This document shows positions 1-9,150 of a stretch of DNA of 64,000 nt, one piece after another (the first letter of the stretch is position 1; each line of letters starts with the position of its first letter). The stretch comes from Vreelandella neptunia (GTDB lineage: Bacteria; Pseudomonadota; Gammaproteobacteria; Pseudomonadales; Halomonadaceae). A program made the position numbers and the translations under genes. Where the stretch lies: contig NZ_JHQL01000004.1 of assembly GCF_000712975.1 (NCBI RefSeq), forward strand, positions 372,001 to 436,000. Reading direction: 5' to 3'. A model generated the notes under the pieces. The model worked only from the letters and a program-made list of their open reading frames with translations. It was not told the DNA's origin and did no database searches.

Positions 1-788
1 CTGATAAACGCTTTATGGCAGCACTGCTGATTGGCAACTTTATCATCATCCCTGCGCTACTAGGGGCCTTGGTGCTAAGCCTTTTAGTACTGGGGCTACC
101 GCTTTATCCACCGGTGATGGCGGGTGTTTTGCTAGTGCTGCTGATGCCCTGCACAGACTGGTTTATTACCTTCACGCACTTAGGCAAAGGCGATGCCGCC
201 CGCGCTGTTGCGGCAACGCCAGTACTGCTGATCATGCAAATGGTCGCGTTACCCGCTTATCTATGGCTATTTTTAGGCGGCGAGTGGTTTCAGTTAACGT
301 TGTCTGCCGACCTTTTCAGCGCTTTTACGGGAGTGATCCTGCTGCCCTTAGGCTTGGCATGGCTAACAGAGCTTACCGCCCAGCGCTATCACGCGGTTGA
401 GCGAGCCACCGACCAGCTTGGCTACTTGCCAGTGCCGCTGCTGGCATTGGTCGTATTGGTCATTGCTGCAACACAGGTGAATAGCGTACTAGCGCTTTCT
501 TACGTACTGATGCAAGTAGTGCTTATTTTTGTAGGCTATTTAGTAGTGGCAGCAGTTTTAGGCAAAATGCTGGGCAGGCTATTTAAGCTTCCCGCCACCA
601 GCGCCCGAACACTTGTCTTTAGTTTCGGGACCCGCAATTCGTTTGTCATGCTACCCATCGCACTCACCCTACCCAATGGCTGGCAAGCCGCGGTGGTAGT
701 GATTGTTTTTCAATCGCTAGTAGAGCTATTTGGCATGGTGGCGTTTATACGCTGGGTGCCAAGCAGGCTAATTCCGAGCCGCCTATAA
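1..788 (+). CDS. ACR3/SBF-family permease, 3' part (partial)
   Basis: The reading frame is open from the first base of the window (DKRF precedes the first Met at 15), so the true start lies upstream and only the C-terminal part is present. The protein is almost entirely membrane-embedded, with about seven to eight hydrophobic segments. The stretch MPCTDWFITFTHLGKGD matches the conserved Cys-containing segment of arsenite permeases of the ACR3 type in the bile acid:sodium symporter superfamily. The usual Asn of the following helix is not evident, so the substrate is uncertain; arsenite export or another SBF-type anion is possible. It converges on the usp gene across a shared terminator. Confidence 0.7.
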   Translation, partial: DKRFMAALLIGNFIIIPALLGALVLSLLVLGLPLYPPVMAGVLLVLLMPCTDWFITFTHLGKGDAARAVAATPVLLIMQMVALPAYLWLFLGGEWFQLTLSADLFSAFTGVILLPLGLAWLTELTAQRYHAVERATDQLGYLPVPLLALVVLVIAATQVNSVLALSYVLMQVVLIFVGYLVVAAVLGKMLGRLFKLPATSARTLVFSFGTRNSFVMLPIALTLPNGWQAAVVVIVFQSLVELFGMVAFIRWVPSRLIPSRL

Positions 789-790
789 AA

Positions 791-822
791 AACGCCGGCC
801 CCTTTGCGTGGTGACCGGCGTT
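791..822. terminator. Bidirectional intrinsic terminator
   Basis: AACGCCGG at 791-798 pairs with CCGGCGTT at 815-822. On the minus strand the stem is followed by a run of six T (the A run at 785-790), which suits the minus-strand usp gene ending at 839. It also closes the plus-strand permease gene ending at 788. Confidence 0.8.
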
Positions 823-838
823 AAAGTGTGCGTATTGA

Positions 839-1696
839 TTAACGTAATATCAGTACCGGAATTCGGCTGCCACGTAGCATCGCTGTTGTGGTGCTCCCCA
901 CCAGCAAGTGACGGATACGCGAATGGCCGTAAGCGCCCATCACTAGCAGGTCAATAGCATGCTCCTTCTCGTACGCTTGCAAAGCGTCGTCTACCTCACC
1001 GGAACGGATGGCTCCCTCAGCTTGGTGACCTGCATCGAGCAGCGTGCTCAACGCCCATTCAAGCTCACTGCGATGCTCTGCAGTGTCAGCACCCACAATT
1101 AGCACATGACATTCGGTACCCGCGAATAAAGGCGAGCGCGCCAGCATCTCGACCCCTTTACGGGCAGTTTTGCTACCGTCAAACGCAATCATTACCTTTT
1201 CCGGCTGCTTAAAGGCTTTAGGCACCATGAGAATTGGGCGGTGCATTTCACGCACCACGCGCTCAAGGTTAGAACCTAGGTGGCCGCAGGCATGGTGAGC
1301 CGTTTCGCCACGCTTGCCTACCACCAACAAACGTATGTCTTTTTCTAGCTCTACCAAGGTTTCAACCAGCGTGCCGTTAAGCTGGCGAACAATGGGATCA
1401 ACGACTCCACCTTCTACTGCTCGTGCCTTGGCAGCTTCCAGCATAAGCTTGCCTTGCTGACGGTTTATCTTAGCGCGCTGCTCATCAAGCTCAGAAAGTT
1501 CTTTCATCAAGCGCTCGCGGGCACCAAACCGTAAGTTACCCGACAAATTTTGTTCTTCTGGCACGTCAGAATGATTATCCACCACATGCACAAAACTAAG
1601 CGGCGCGTTTAATGCCAAGCTTGCCCAAGCGGCGTAATCGCATACGCTTTCTGCATATTGGGAGCCGTCAATCGCGGCGAGTACGTGTTCAGTCAT
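839..1696 (-). CDS. Universal stress protein, two Usp domains
   Basis: A 285-residue cytoplasmic protein made of two tandem UspA domains (about 1-158 and 165-285). The C-terminal domain carries the complete ATP-binding pattern G-x2-G-x9-G-S (GAYGHSRIRHLLVGS), and the N-terminal domain has a degenerate version around VGKRGETAHH. Tandem Usp proteins of the UspE type are stress-induced nucleotide-binding proteins. The gene starts 19 bases after the sulP stop, so the two are very probably one transcription unit; SulP-Usp pairs are common in marine and halophilic gammaproteobacteria. The start has a GGAG-type ribosome site just upstream. A regulatory link to the transporter is inference. Confidence 0.88.
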   Translation of the reverse strand: MTEHVLAAIDGSQYAESVCDYAAWASLALNAPLSFVHVVDNHSDVPEEQNLSGNLRFGARERLMKELSELDEQRAKINRQQGKLMLEAAKARAVEGGVVDPIVRQLNGTLVETLVELEKDIRLLVVGKRGETAHHACGHLGSNLERVVREMHRPILMVPKAFKQPEKVMIAFDGSKTARKGVEMLARSPLFAGTECHVLIVGADTAEHRSELEWALSTLLDAGHQAEGAIRSGEVDDALQAYEKEHAIDLLVMGAYGHSRIRHLLVGSTTTAMLRGSRIPVLILR

Positions 1697-1715
1697 ATCG
1701 CTCTCCTTGCGGTAG

Positions 1716-3206
1716 TTAGTGGCCGCCCATTAGCTTTTCAACAGCTTCAGGGTCGTTGTGTACCGCGTAGCGATCTACCACGGTGGCACTGGCTTCGCTC
1801 AAGCCCACCAGCTCTACCTCGGTACCTTCACGGCGGAACTTAATCACCACGCGATCCAGAGCTTGAACAGCGGTAATATCCCAGAAGTGGGCGCGGGAAA
1901 GGTTGATGGTGACCTTATCGATGCTCTCTTTAAAATCGAAGGCAGCAATAAAACGCTCAGAAGAGGCAAAGAACACTTGGCCAACCACTTGGTATTCACG
2001 CTCTTTACCAGGCTCTACTTCTTTCGAGCCGATATACATGATATTGCCGACTTTGTTAGCAAAGAACATCGCCGCCAGCAACACACCGACAAACACACCA
2101 ATCGCCAAGTTGTGCGTACCTACTGTGACGGCAACGGTAGCCACCATCACAACGTTGGTGCTCATTGGGTGCTTTTTCAGGTCACGAATCGACTCCCAGC
2201 TAAAGGTGCCTATCGATACCATAATCATCACCGCTACCAACGCTGCCATGGGAATCTGCGAGACCCAATCAGCAAGGAAGACCACCATCAACAACAGAAC
2301 AACACCAGCGATGAGCGTTGAGAGCCGAGTCCTGCCACCGGATTTTATGTTGATGACTGACTGACCAATCATTGCACAGCCTGCCATACCGCCCAGCAAA
2401 CCCGATCCGATATTAGCGATACCCTGGCCTTTACACTCACGATTTTTATCGCTGGGTGTATCCGTTAAGTCATCAACAATGGTGGCTGTCATCATAGATT
2501 CAAGAAGGCCCACCACCGCCAGCATGATGGCGTAGGGAAAGATAATCATCAGTGTTTCTAAATTAAGTGGCACGTCAGGCCATAAAAACATTGGCAGCGT
2601 ATCGGGCAATTCACCCATATCACCTACCGTGCGTATATCCATGCCACTTACCATATACACCCCGGTAAGCACCACAATGCATACCAGGGGAGAAGGGATC
2701 GACTTTCCAATCGCAGGCAAGTACGGGAAGAGATAGATAATACCTAAGCCTGCTACCGTCATGGCATACACATGCCACGTTACATTGGTTAACTCAGGCA
2801 GTTGCGCCATGAAGATCAATATCGCTAGGGCATTCACGAATCCAGTGACCACCGAACGGGACACAAAACGCATCAGCTCTGCAAGTTTTAAGTAGCCTGC
2901 GATAATCTGTAATACCCCAGTCAATAGCGTGGCCGCCAGTAGGTACTCAAGGCCATGTTCGCGCACTAAAGTAACCATCAGCAGCGCCATGGCGCCGGTA
3001 GCTGCTGAAATCATACCTGGACGACCACCGGTAAAGGCAATCACTACTGCGATACAAAATGAGGCGTAAAGTCCTACTTTTGGATCAACACCCGCAATTA
3101 TCGAAAATGCAATGGCTTCAGGAATCAGCGCAAGCGCCACGACTATTCCCGCAAGGGTGTCGCCCTTGAGGTTAGAGAGCCAAGATTGTTTAAACTTTTC
3201 GTACAT
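1716..3206 (-). CDS. SulP-family anion transporter with STAS domain
   Basis: A 496-residue inner-membrane protein with the SulP signature [17 protein letters not shown] near residue 60, about ten to twelve hydrophobic segments up to about residue 395, and a C-terminal STAS domain (about 405-480) containing [12 protein letters not shown]. SulP proteins move sulfate, bicarbonate or other anions, often with Na+ or H+. The sequence alone does not fix the substrate; bicarbonate or dicarboxylate import is as plausible as sulfate. It is first in an operon with the downstream two-domain Usp protein. No cysteine biosynthesis or carbonic anhydrase gene lies nearby to settle the question. Confidence 0.88.
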   Translation of the reverse strand: MYEKFKQSWLSNLKGDTLAGIVVALALIPEAIAFSIIAGVDPKVGLYASFCIAVVIAFTGGRPGMISAATGAMALLMVTLVREHGLEYLLAATLLTGVLQIIAGYLKLAELMRFVSRSVVTGFVNALAILIFMAQLPELTNVTWHVYAMTVAGLGIIYLFPYLPAIGKSIPSPLVCIVVLTGVYMVSGMDIRTVGDMGELPDTLPMFLWPDVPLNLETLMIIFPYAIMLAVVGLLESMMTATIVDDLTDTPSDKNRECKGQGIANIGSGLLGGMAGCAMIGQSVINIKSGGRTRLSTLIAGVVLLLMVVFLADWVSQIPMAALVAVMIMVSIGTFSWESIRDLKKHPMSTNVVMVATVAVTVGTHNLAIGVFVGVLLAAMFFANKVGNIMYIGSKEVEPGKEREYQVVGQVFFASSERFIAAFDFKESIDKVTINLSRAHFWDITAVQALDRVVIKFRREGTEVELVGLSEASATVVDRYAVHNDPEAVEKLMGGH

Positions 3207-3747
3207 GCGAAGGGTCCACGGTTATGGGTTTATGACTAGCCAAAAGCAGGCAGACAACGCCGCCAAACATTGGCACGCTGAGGATGTAGCACTTTTTATT
3301 GTGAAGATAAGCTGGCGTTTGATACTGAAAAAGTCACGCACTGCATGAAAGGAGCACGGCTAATTTTAAGTACCACAAAGCAATGACAGCGCTATGAATG
3401 CGCAGCCATTACCTTAAGAAAGGCAGGAAGCTAGGGCGGAGTCATCAGCCCAGAAAAGATGTGGGTAAATGCGGTCATTAGTAACATTCTGTACGGTTGC
3501 AATAAGCAAGGTGCGACAAGGCGCAGCATTCTAACAGCATCATAGCCGCATTGCATCTCACGTTATTCTCAGTAGCCCACGTTCTGACACACGCGGATAC
3601 GCCGTCACCGCTACTTAGGCAGGGTGACCTATCACCTGATTGTGGCGTACCATTGCGCCACCAGAAACGATGACAATTGCCAACGTTTTGTGTTGAAGCG
3701 GCACATATATGCACGTGCCGAATATGCCCGCCAAAGAGGAGAAATAG
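3207..3747. other. Long divergent intergenic region
   Basis: This 541-base gap separates the divergent sulP and dehydrogenase genes. It should hold both promoters. A small inverted repeat, CGGCAC at 3699-3704 with GTGCCG at 3715-3720, lies just upstream of the ribosome site at 3735-3741. Short open frames here have no ribosome site and no recognisable product. I see no RNA gene. Confidence 0.5.
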
Positions 3748-4764
3748 ATGATGAGCCAGTCAATTGCGGTGATTAAAGGCGACGGTATCGGCCCCGAAAT
3801 TATGGATGCAACCCTGCGCGTGCTTGATGCGCTGGAGTGCGGCCTGAATTATGAGTTTATCGATGCTGGCCTGGCGGCGCTCGAAAAACACGGCACGCTA
3901 ATTCCTCAGGAATCGCTTGATACCATCGAGAAGTACGGTATTGCCCTGAAAGGCCCGCTGACCACACCCATTGGCAAAGGCTTCTCCTCCATCAACGTGC
4001 AGCTGCGTCGTCACTTTGACTTGTACGCCAACGTGCGCCCAGCGATTAGCTTCCCCGGTACGCGTTCGCGTTACAACGATATCGATATGATTACCGTGCG
4101 GGAAAACACCGAAGGTGCTTACCTCTCTGATGGCCAAGAGATGATTGACGATGGCAACACCGGCATCTCAGTTATCAAAGTGACTCGCCAGGGTTCCGAA
4201 CGTATTGTGCGCTATGCGTTTGAACTAGCAAAAAATAACGGTCGTAAGAAAGTCACAGCTGTACATAAAGCTAACATCATTAAAACCAGCTCTGGACTAT
4301 TTTTGGATGTCGCGCGGGAAGTCGCCAAAGAGTATCCAGAAATCGAATTCCAGGAAATGATTGTGGATAACGCCTGCATGCAGCTGGTGATGAACCCCCA
4401 CCAGTTTGATGTAGTCGTCACTACCAACTTGTTTGGCGATATTCTTTCCGACCTCTGTGCAGGGCTAGTTGGCGGTTTAGGCTTGGCACCAGGCGCTAAC
4501 ATCGGCGAAAAAGCCGCTATTTTTGAAGCAGTTCACGGCTCGGCACCGGATATTGCCGGACAAAAAATCGCCAACCCTTGCGCCCTACTGCTAGCAGCGG
4601 CCCAAATGCTCGACCACTTGGGCATGAACGAAAAAGGCGACGCTATTCGTCACGGAATTCGCGCGGTGCTGGAAACACGCCGCGATATGGTGACACCCGA
4701 TATGGGCGGTACTGGCACCACCGATACCTTTGCCCAGGCGCTGGTTGAACAAGTAGCTGCCTAA
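3748..4764 (+). CDS. NAD-type isocitrate dehydrogenase (IDH/IPMDH family)
   Basis: A 338-residue soluble enzyme of the beta-decarboxylating dehydrogenase family, with GDGIGPEIM at the N terminus, the substrate-loop region ENTEGAYLSDG, the catalytic Lys/Asn region VHKANI, the metal-binding TNLFGDILSDLCAGLVGG and the cofactor loop HGSAPDIAG. The Asp in the cofactor loop is typical of NAD-dependent members. Similarity to homodimeric NAD-IDH is best; isopropylmalate dehydrogenase is less likely because no leu genes are near. AGAGGAG at 3735-3741 lies 6 bases before ATG 3748 and 9 before ATG 3751, so either adjacent ATG could be used. A hairpin follows at 4808-4841. Confidence 0.85.
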   Translation: MMSQSIAVIKGDGIGPEIMDATLRVLDALECGLNYEFIDAGLAALEKHGTLIPQESLDTIEKYGIALKGPLTTPIGKGFSSINVQLRRHFDLYANVRPAISFPGTRSRYNDIDMITVRENTEGAYLSDGQEMIDDGNTGISVIKVTRQGSERIVRYAFELAKNNGRKKVTAVHKANIIKTSSGLFLDVAREVAKEYPEIEFQEMIVDNACMQLVMNPHQFDVVVTTNLFGDILSDLCAGLVGGLGLAPGANIGEKAAIFEAVHGSAPDIAGQKIANPCALLLAAAQMLDHLGMNEKGDAIRHGIRAVLETRRDMVTPDMGGTGTTDTFAQALVEQVAA

Positions 4765-4807
4765 TTCCCTCCTGCTCATTTCCTCTCAGTCAACACTATA
4801 GAGCCCT

Positions 4808-4841
4808 ATCCATCATCGCAGCATTCGCCGCGGTGATGGAT
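4808..4841 (+). terminator. Hairpin after isocitrate dehydrogenase gene
   Basis: ATCCATCATCGC at 4808-4819 pairs with GCGGTGATGGAT at 4830-4841, with one G-T wobble and a ten-base loop. The T tail is weak (GCTTT), so this is a probable rather than certain terminator. Confidence 0.55.
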
Positions 4842-5007
4842 GCTTTAGCCTGCCTCTCTCATCTTTCACCCTAAATAGTTACACAGCCTTCCTTTTTATC
4901 GACTCAATTTGCTATACAAAACCATTACAAAAAAGTACCTTTTATTAATCCTTGGTTTATTATTCATTTATTAACAGATGACAATAGACTGGCTTAAGGG
5001 ACTAATA

Positions 5008-6276
5008 ATGCTCGAATATCTCACTTCTAACGCCTTACGTAGCGCTCTTTCTCACCATACCGCCTGTATCTATTTTTCATCTGAAGGCATTATCCAAGAA
5101 GCTAGTGAGCCATTTCTAACCATGATGGGCTACTCTCTATCTGACATTAAAGGTAAACACCATCGTATTTTTTGTTTGCCTGAGGAAACATCTACTCATC
5201 AATATATGGCGTTTTGGACATCCTTGGCAGCTGGCGAAAGCCAACAGGGCCGCTTTCGGCGCGTGAACGCACTCGGCGAAGAAGTTTGGCTTGAAGCGAC
5301 TTATGTACCGATTAAGAACCGTCGCGGTAAGGTTGTAAAGATTTTCAAAGTCGCCAACGACGTTACTCAAAAGCACCAAAACGCCGCCGGTGAACGCTCC
5401 ATCCTTCAAGCTCTAAATCACTCAATGGCAGTGATTGAGTTCACAACTGACGGCTATATCTTGGATGCCAATACCAATTTTGAACATGCAATGGGATATC
5501 CACTGCACACTCTTCGCGGCGAGCATCACCGCATGTTTTGCGATGATAGCTTTTATCGTGAACATCCCGATTTTTGGAAGTGTTTAAGCGAAGGAGAGTA
5601 CAAACAAGGTAAGTTTTTGCGCCATAACGCGAAGGGCGACATCGTGTGGCTGGAAGCAACTTATAATCCAATCTTTGATGAGGAAGGTAACGTCGTTAAA
5701 GTAGTTAAATTCGCCACCGATATTACTCAAGCAATGTTGGCATCTGAGGCGGCTAAAGCCACGGTCAGCAGTGCCCAAACATCCTCTAGCCAAACCGAAC
5801 GAATTGCTCAAGATGGATTGACGCATTTACAAACCGTGCTTTCCGAATCACAACATGCCGCTCATGCACTTAATGAAGCACAACAGCTTATCAATGCGCT
5901 CAATAAACAGGCCGAGCAAATTAATAGCATTACCGCATCCATCGCGAAAATTGCCAGCCAAACAAATTTGCTTTCGTTAAATGCAGCAGTAGAGGCAGCA
6001 AGAGCAGGCGAACAAGGGCGAGGATTTGCGGTTGTGGCGAATGAAGTGCGTCAGTTAGCAAAAGGTTCCAGCGAAGCGGTTAGTGAGATCACTCGGATAC
6101 TTAAAGAGAATAACGCACTGGTAGCTCGCACTACTCAAGCAATGCAGCAAGTCGTCCAGCAAGGCAAAACCAGCCAGACTAGCATTAAAGAAATAGAGTC
6201 TATTGTCAGTGAGATCTTGCAAGGCGCAAAAAGCGTTTCACACTCTATCGAGCAACTTGCTTTAGACCCAATGTAA
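5008..6276 (+). CDS. Soluble PAS-PAS-MCP sensor, BdlA-like
   Basis: About 422 residues with no membrane segment: PAS/PAC 1 (about 15-130), PAS/PAC 2 (about 135-250) and a methyl-accepting chemotaxis signalling region (about 290-420) with the hairpin-tip sequence [21 protein letters not shown]. Both PAS domains carry the same paired motif (KGKHHRIFC and RGEHHRMFC). This length and order match BdlA, the Pseudomonas aeruginosa biofilm-dispersion sensor, and related cytoplasmic receptors. An in-frame ATG at 4978 has no ribosome site, while ATG 5008 is preceded by AAGGGA at 4996-5001, so 5008 is preferred. No chemotaxis genes are adjacent. The ligand or cofactor is unknown; haem or FAD is possible. 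Confidence 0.82.
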   Translation: MLEYLTSNALRSALSHHTACIYFSSEGIIQEASEPFLTMMGYSLSDIKGKHHRIFCLPEETSTHQYMAFWTSLAAGESQQGRFRRVNALGEEVWLEATYVPIKNRRGKVVKIFKVANDVTQKHQNAAGERSILQALNHSMAVIEFTTDGYILDANTNFEHAMGYPLHTLRGEHHRMFCDDSFYREHPDFWKCLSEGEYKQGKFLRHNAKGDIVWLEATYNPIFDEEGNVVKVVKFATDITQAMLASEAAKATVSSAQTSSSQTERIAQDGLTHLQTVLSESQHAAHALNEAQQLINALNKQAEQINSITASIAKIASQTNLLSLNAAVEAARAGEQGRGFAVVANEVRQLAKGSSEAVSEITRILKENNALVARTTQAMQQVVQQGKTSQTSIKEIESIVSEILQGAKSVSHSIEQLALDPM

Positions 6277-6293
6277 GACAAGCTTGTCCATAA

Positions 6294-6335
6294 GTTTCCC
6301 CGCCAGCGCGGCTAAAAAGCAGCTAGCGGGGAAAC
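6294..6335. terminator. Hairpin between convergent genes
   Basis: GTTTCCCCGC at 6294-6303 pairs perfectly with GCGGGGAAAC at 6326-6335, with three more pairs inside (AGC/GCT). It lies between the convergent MCP and peroxiredoxin genes and has no clear T tail. Confidence 0.6.
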
Positions 6336-6356
6336 ACGCGCTAATAAGCTAATATG

Positions 6357-7007
6357 TTAGCGTAATTTCGTTTTACGCAGGTACGGCAGAACGGCGTCGA
6401 ATTCACCAAACTTCTGCTTGGCATCTTCATCGGACACGCTTGGCGGAATAATAACGTCTTGACCCACTGTCCAGTCAGCGGGCGTTGCAACGCCATGTTT
6501 TGAAGTGGCTTGCAGAGCATCTAGCGCGCGCAGGATTTCTGCGAAATTACGGCCTACCGTCATGGGGTAAGTCATCGATAGCTTCAACTGCTTATCCGGC
6601 CCGATAATGAACACCGAGCGAACAGTAGCGCTATCAGCCGGGGTGCGGCCATCTGGCAGATAAGCATCTTCTGGCAGCATATCGAACAGTTTGGAAACCT
6701 TTAAGCCTTCATCGGCAATAATGGGGAAGCCAACCGTATTGCCGCAAACTTGCTCGATATCGCTTGCCCAGCGTTTGTGATCTTCAACGCCATCCACAGA
6801 GACACCAATGACTTTGGTGCCCCGTTTTTCCCATTCGGGGGCCAGTGTTGCCACTGCACCGAATTCTGTGGTGCAGACCGGCGTGAAATCTTTAGGGTGA
6901 GAAAAGAGGATCGCCCAGCTATCGCCGATCCAGTCGTGAAAACGAATCGGGCCTTGGCTAGTTTCTGCTTCGAAATCAGGCACTACCGCATTGATACGTA
7001 ATGACAT
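6357..7007 (-). CDS. 1-Cys peroxiredoxin (Prx6 type)
   Basis: A 216-residue cytoplasmic thiol peroxidase. The peroxidatic cysteine is C45 in the motif DFTPVCTTE, which is characteristic of the Prx6/1-Cys group, and the long C-terminal arm is present. It reduces hydrogen peroxide and organic hydroperoxides with an external thiol. A very strong ribosome site (AGGAGG) precedes the ATG at 7007. The gene stands alone between a hairpin downstream and a short gap to the CNNM gene; no OxyR or reductase partner is adjacent. Confidence 0.92.
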   Translation of the reverse strand: MSLRINAVVPDFEAETSQGPIRFHDWIGDSWAILFSHPKDFTPVCTTEFGAVATLAPEWEKRGTKVIGVSVDGVEDHKRWASDIEQVCGNTVGFPIIADEGLKVSKLFDMLPEDAYLPDGRTPADSATVRSVFIIGPDKQLKLSMTYPMTVGRNFAEILRALDALQATSKHGVATPADWTVGQDVIIPPSVSDEDAKQKFGEFDAVLPYLRKTKLR

Positions 7008-7110
7008 CGTTCCTCCTTATTAGGGTCAAGTGACCTTAAATACCTTATATGACTTTCAACACCTTCACTATAGAACGTTTCGCGCTATAGCAATGAAGTA
7101 TTCGCTGTGG

Positions 7111-8148
7111 TCAATCAAGCGGTTTGTCGTCTTTCTCTTCCCGCTTAATGCGTTTTACCCAGCGCTGTTTTGCATAATGGCGCAAGTTCGCCACACTATC
7201 GGTTTCATCGACTATATCTTGTCCTAATATCGTCTCAATAATGTCTTCCAGTGTAATAAGACCCACAAAAGTGCCGTGTTCATCATAGACCACCCGCATG
7301 TGTAAATGGTCCTTCAACATTGATGTAAACACCTGCTCGACATTGTTCGATACGTCGACACTACCAATCGGATGCATCAGCTCGCGCATGGTTTTGGCGT
7401 CATCAGCGTGATACATATCGGCCTTATGCACATAACCAAATGCCTGCTCGCCGTTATCCATTACAGGGAAACGGGTGAAGGGCATTTTGCCATACTGCTC
7501 GTCAAACTCCTTAACCGTCATGTTAGGCAATACCGTTTCACAGACAGTACGGGGCGTCATCGCTTTATTGACCGCAATTTCATGCAAATTCAGCATGTTA
7601 ATAATAGTGCGCGACTCGTCCGCATCTAATACTTTCTCTTCCAAACCTACCCGCGCCAGCACTTTAATTTCATCGCGCAAGTCAACATCATGCTCTGACT
7701 TTCCTAAACGGCGCGTAATCTGTTCGGACATCCAGATAAACGGCAGCAACCCAATGATCATTGGGTTCAGTAACCGTGGTAACACGGGTGATAAGCCTCG
7801 CCAATAGGTAGCACCAATCGTTTTGGGTATGATTTCGGAAAGAATTAAAATCAGCATGGTCATAACGGCAGACACAATGGCAATAGATGCTTCGCCAAAC
7901 ACGACCGCAGCCTGCGCCCCTACTGCCGTTGCACCGACAGTATGCGCAATGGTGTTAAGGGTTAAGATCGCGGCCAACGGCCGATCAATATTGGTTTTTA
8001 GCTTCGTCAGCGCCGCATGAAGCTTGGGATTATCTTCTTTTTGCTTGGCAATATAGCTTGGCGTAATAGACAGCAGCGCTGCTTCAAGGATAGAGCACAG
8101 AAAGGAGAACGCGATTGAAAGAGTAGCAATCGTGATGAGAAGGAACAT
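7111..8148 (-). CDS. CNNM/HlyC-CorC family CBS-pair membrane protein
   Basis: A 345-residue protein: an N-terminal DUF21/CNNM membrane domain with four hydrophobic segments (about 1-150), then a pair of CBS domains (about 200-320). The C-terminal CorC/HlyC transporter-associated domain found in longer relatives is missing, and the protein ends in a basic tail (KQRWVKRIKREEK). Family members are implicated in divalent cation (Mg2+, Co2+) homeostasis, with adenine nucleotides or Mg-ATP bound by the CBS pair. It lies downstream of folE2 in the same direction with a 117-base gap, so co-transcription with the zinc cassette is possible but not shown. Confidence 0.82.
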   Translation of the reverse strand: MFLLITIATLSIAFSFLCSILEAALLSITPSYIAKQKEDNPKLHAALTKLKTNIDRPLAAILTLNTIAHTVGATAVGAQAAVVFGEASIAIVSAVMTMLILILSEIIPKTIGATYWRGLSPVLPRLLNPMIIGLLPFIWMSEQITRRLGKSEHDVDLRDEIKVLARVGLEEKVLDADESRTIINMLNLHEIAVNKAMTPRTVCETVLPNMTVKEFDEQYGKMPFTRFPVMDNGEQAFGYVHKADMYHADDAKTMRELMHPIGSVDVSNNVEQVFTSMLKDHLHMRVVYDEHGTFVGLITLEDIIETILGQDIVDETDSVANLRHYAKQRWVKRIKREEKDDKPLD

Positions 8149-8265
8149 GGGAGCTCATAGTGATGGATGATACGTCGTATATAAGGCCATGAATGCTTGG
8201 TGTCAATGTGTAAACACATCTTTATTTTCAGACAGCCTGCTAACATCATTTCTCGTGAGCATTTC

Positions 8266-9150
8266 TCACCACTGCCACTCACTTCTCGCCACCGCATCGT
8301 GGGCATGCAAACTTTCTGCGTGAACTACTTTTAGCTGGTACCCGGAAATATCAGCCATCTTTCTAAGTGCGGCATCCAGACGTTTGGCTGCATCTTCACA
8401 GAACATCAGATTCTGGCCATTGGCGAGGGCAAATGCCTGCTCATCGATACGTTTAACGGCTGTCTGTAACGCTGTCCCTAGAGCACTCTCAATACGCTCA
8501 ATAAGTTCGGCAAGCGGTATGCCATCGTTTCCTGCCAGCCGTATGGAACAGTGGGCGACGCTGCGCTGGCTATGCGGCGTCGCGAGAACACCCTCTTCAC
8601 TTCCCAACCACGCAAGTACGGCCTGTTTGGTTAACGGTATCTCTTCAAAATCTTCCGCAAACGCTTGCTGAATTAGCTGCCGCGCTAATGCAGCGGAACA
8701 GGGGCATGTTGAGGAGTAACCAACGGCTACGTCTAACTCTACCTTGAAACCTGATGGTGTGAGCTGGCTGCGCAGTGTAAACGGATAGCCTTTCCAACCT
8801 GACAAAGGGCTGATGAGCGCGTCACGTTTAAGTAATACCTCCCCACTGAACGTTAGGTAAGCGTTTTCTGATAATGCTTGGTGACTCTCTAAAAAGGCCG
8901 CAAGAACACGATGAAGTAACGTAGGCGTTAGTGGCTGGTGTTCTAATGCATCCAATGCGGTATACAGCCGTGACATGTGGATACCACGAGCACAGGTTTC
9001 CTCAAGGCTAACACCAGCTGACACATTGGCGTTCACTTGGCTCCCCGCCAGCTGTACTGGCAACGCAATGCCTTCCATACCAACCCAGGAAAGCGTGCCC
9101 GGCAAACGTGAAGGTTGTTGGGCAATATCGGGTAACGTAAAAGCCATCAT
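8266..9150 (-). CDS. folE2: GTP cyclohydrolase IB (FolE2)
   Basis: A 294-residue enzyme that opens GTP to 7,8-dihydroneopterin triphosphate for folate and queuosine synthesis. It uses metals other than zinc, so it replaces FolE under zinc limitation. Family landmarks are visible: STCPCS with C149 and C151, PHSQRS with H193, ANGQNLMFCEDAA and the C-terminal ESLHAHDAVA. Its start overlaps the stop of the COG0523 GTPase gene (9147-9150), so translation is coupled. It is the last gene of the dksA2-COG0523-folE2 operon, which has a Zur-type operator upstream of its first gene. Confidence 0.93.
   Translation of the reverse strand: MMAFTLPDIAQQPSRLPGTLSWVGMEGIALPVQLAGSQVNANVSAGVSLEETCARGIHMSRLYTALDALEHQPLTPTLLHRVLAAFLESHQALSENAYLTFSGEVLLKRDALISPLSGWKGYPFTLRSQLTPSGFKVELDVAVGYSSTCPCSAALARQLIQQAFAEDFEEIPLTKQAVLAWLGSEEGVLATPHSQRSVAHCSIRLAGNDGIPLAELIERIESALGTALQTAVKRIDEQAFALANGQNLMFCEDAAKRLDAALRKMADISGYQLKVVHAESLHAHDAVARSEWQW

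Noticed and set aside
3478-3714. A 78-codon minus-strand frame in the sulP-dehydrogenase gap.
   Set aside because: It has no ribosome site, a composition unlike the neighbours (many Cys, Trp and Arg) and no recognisable domain.
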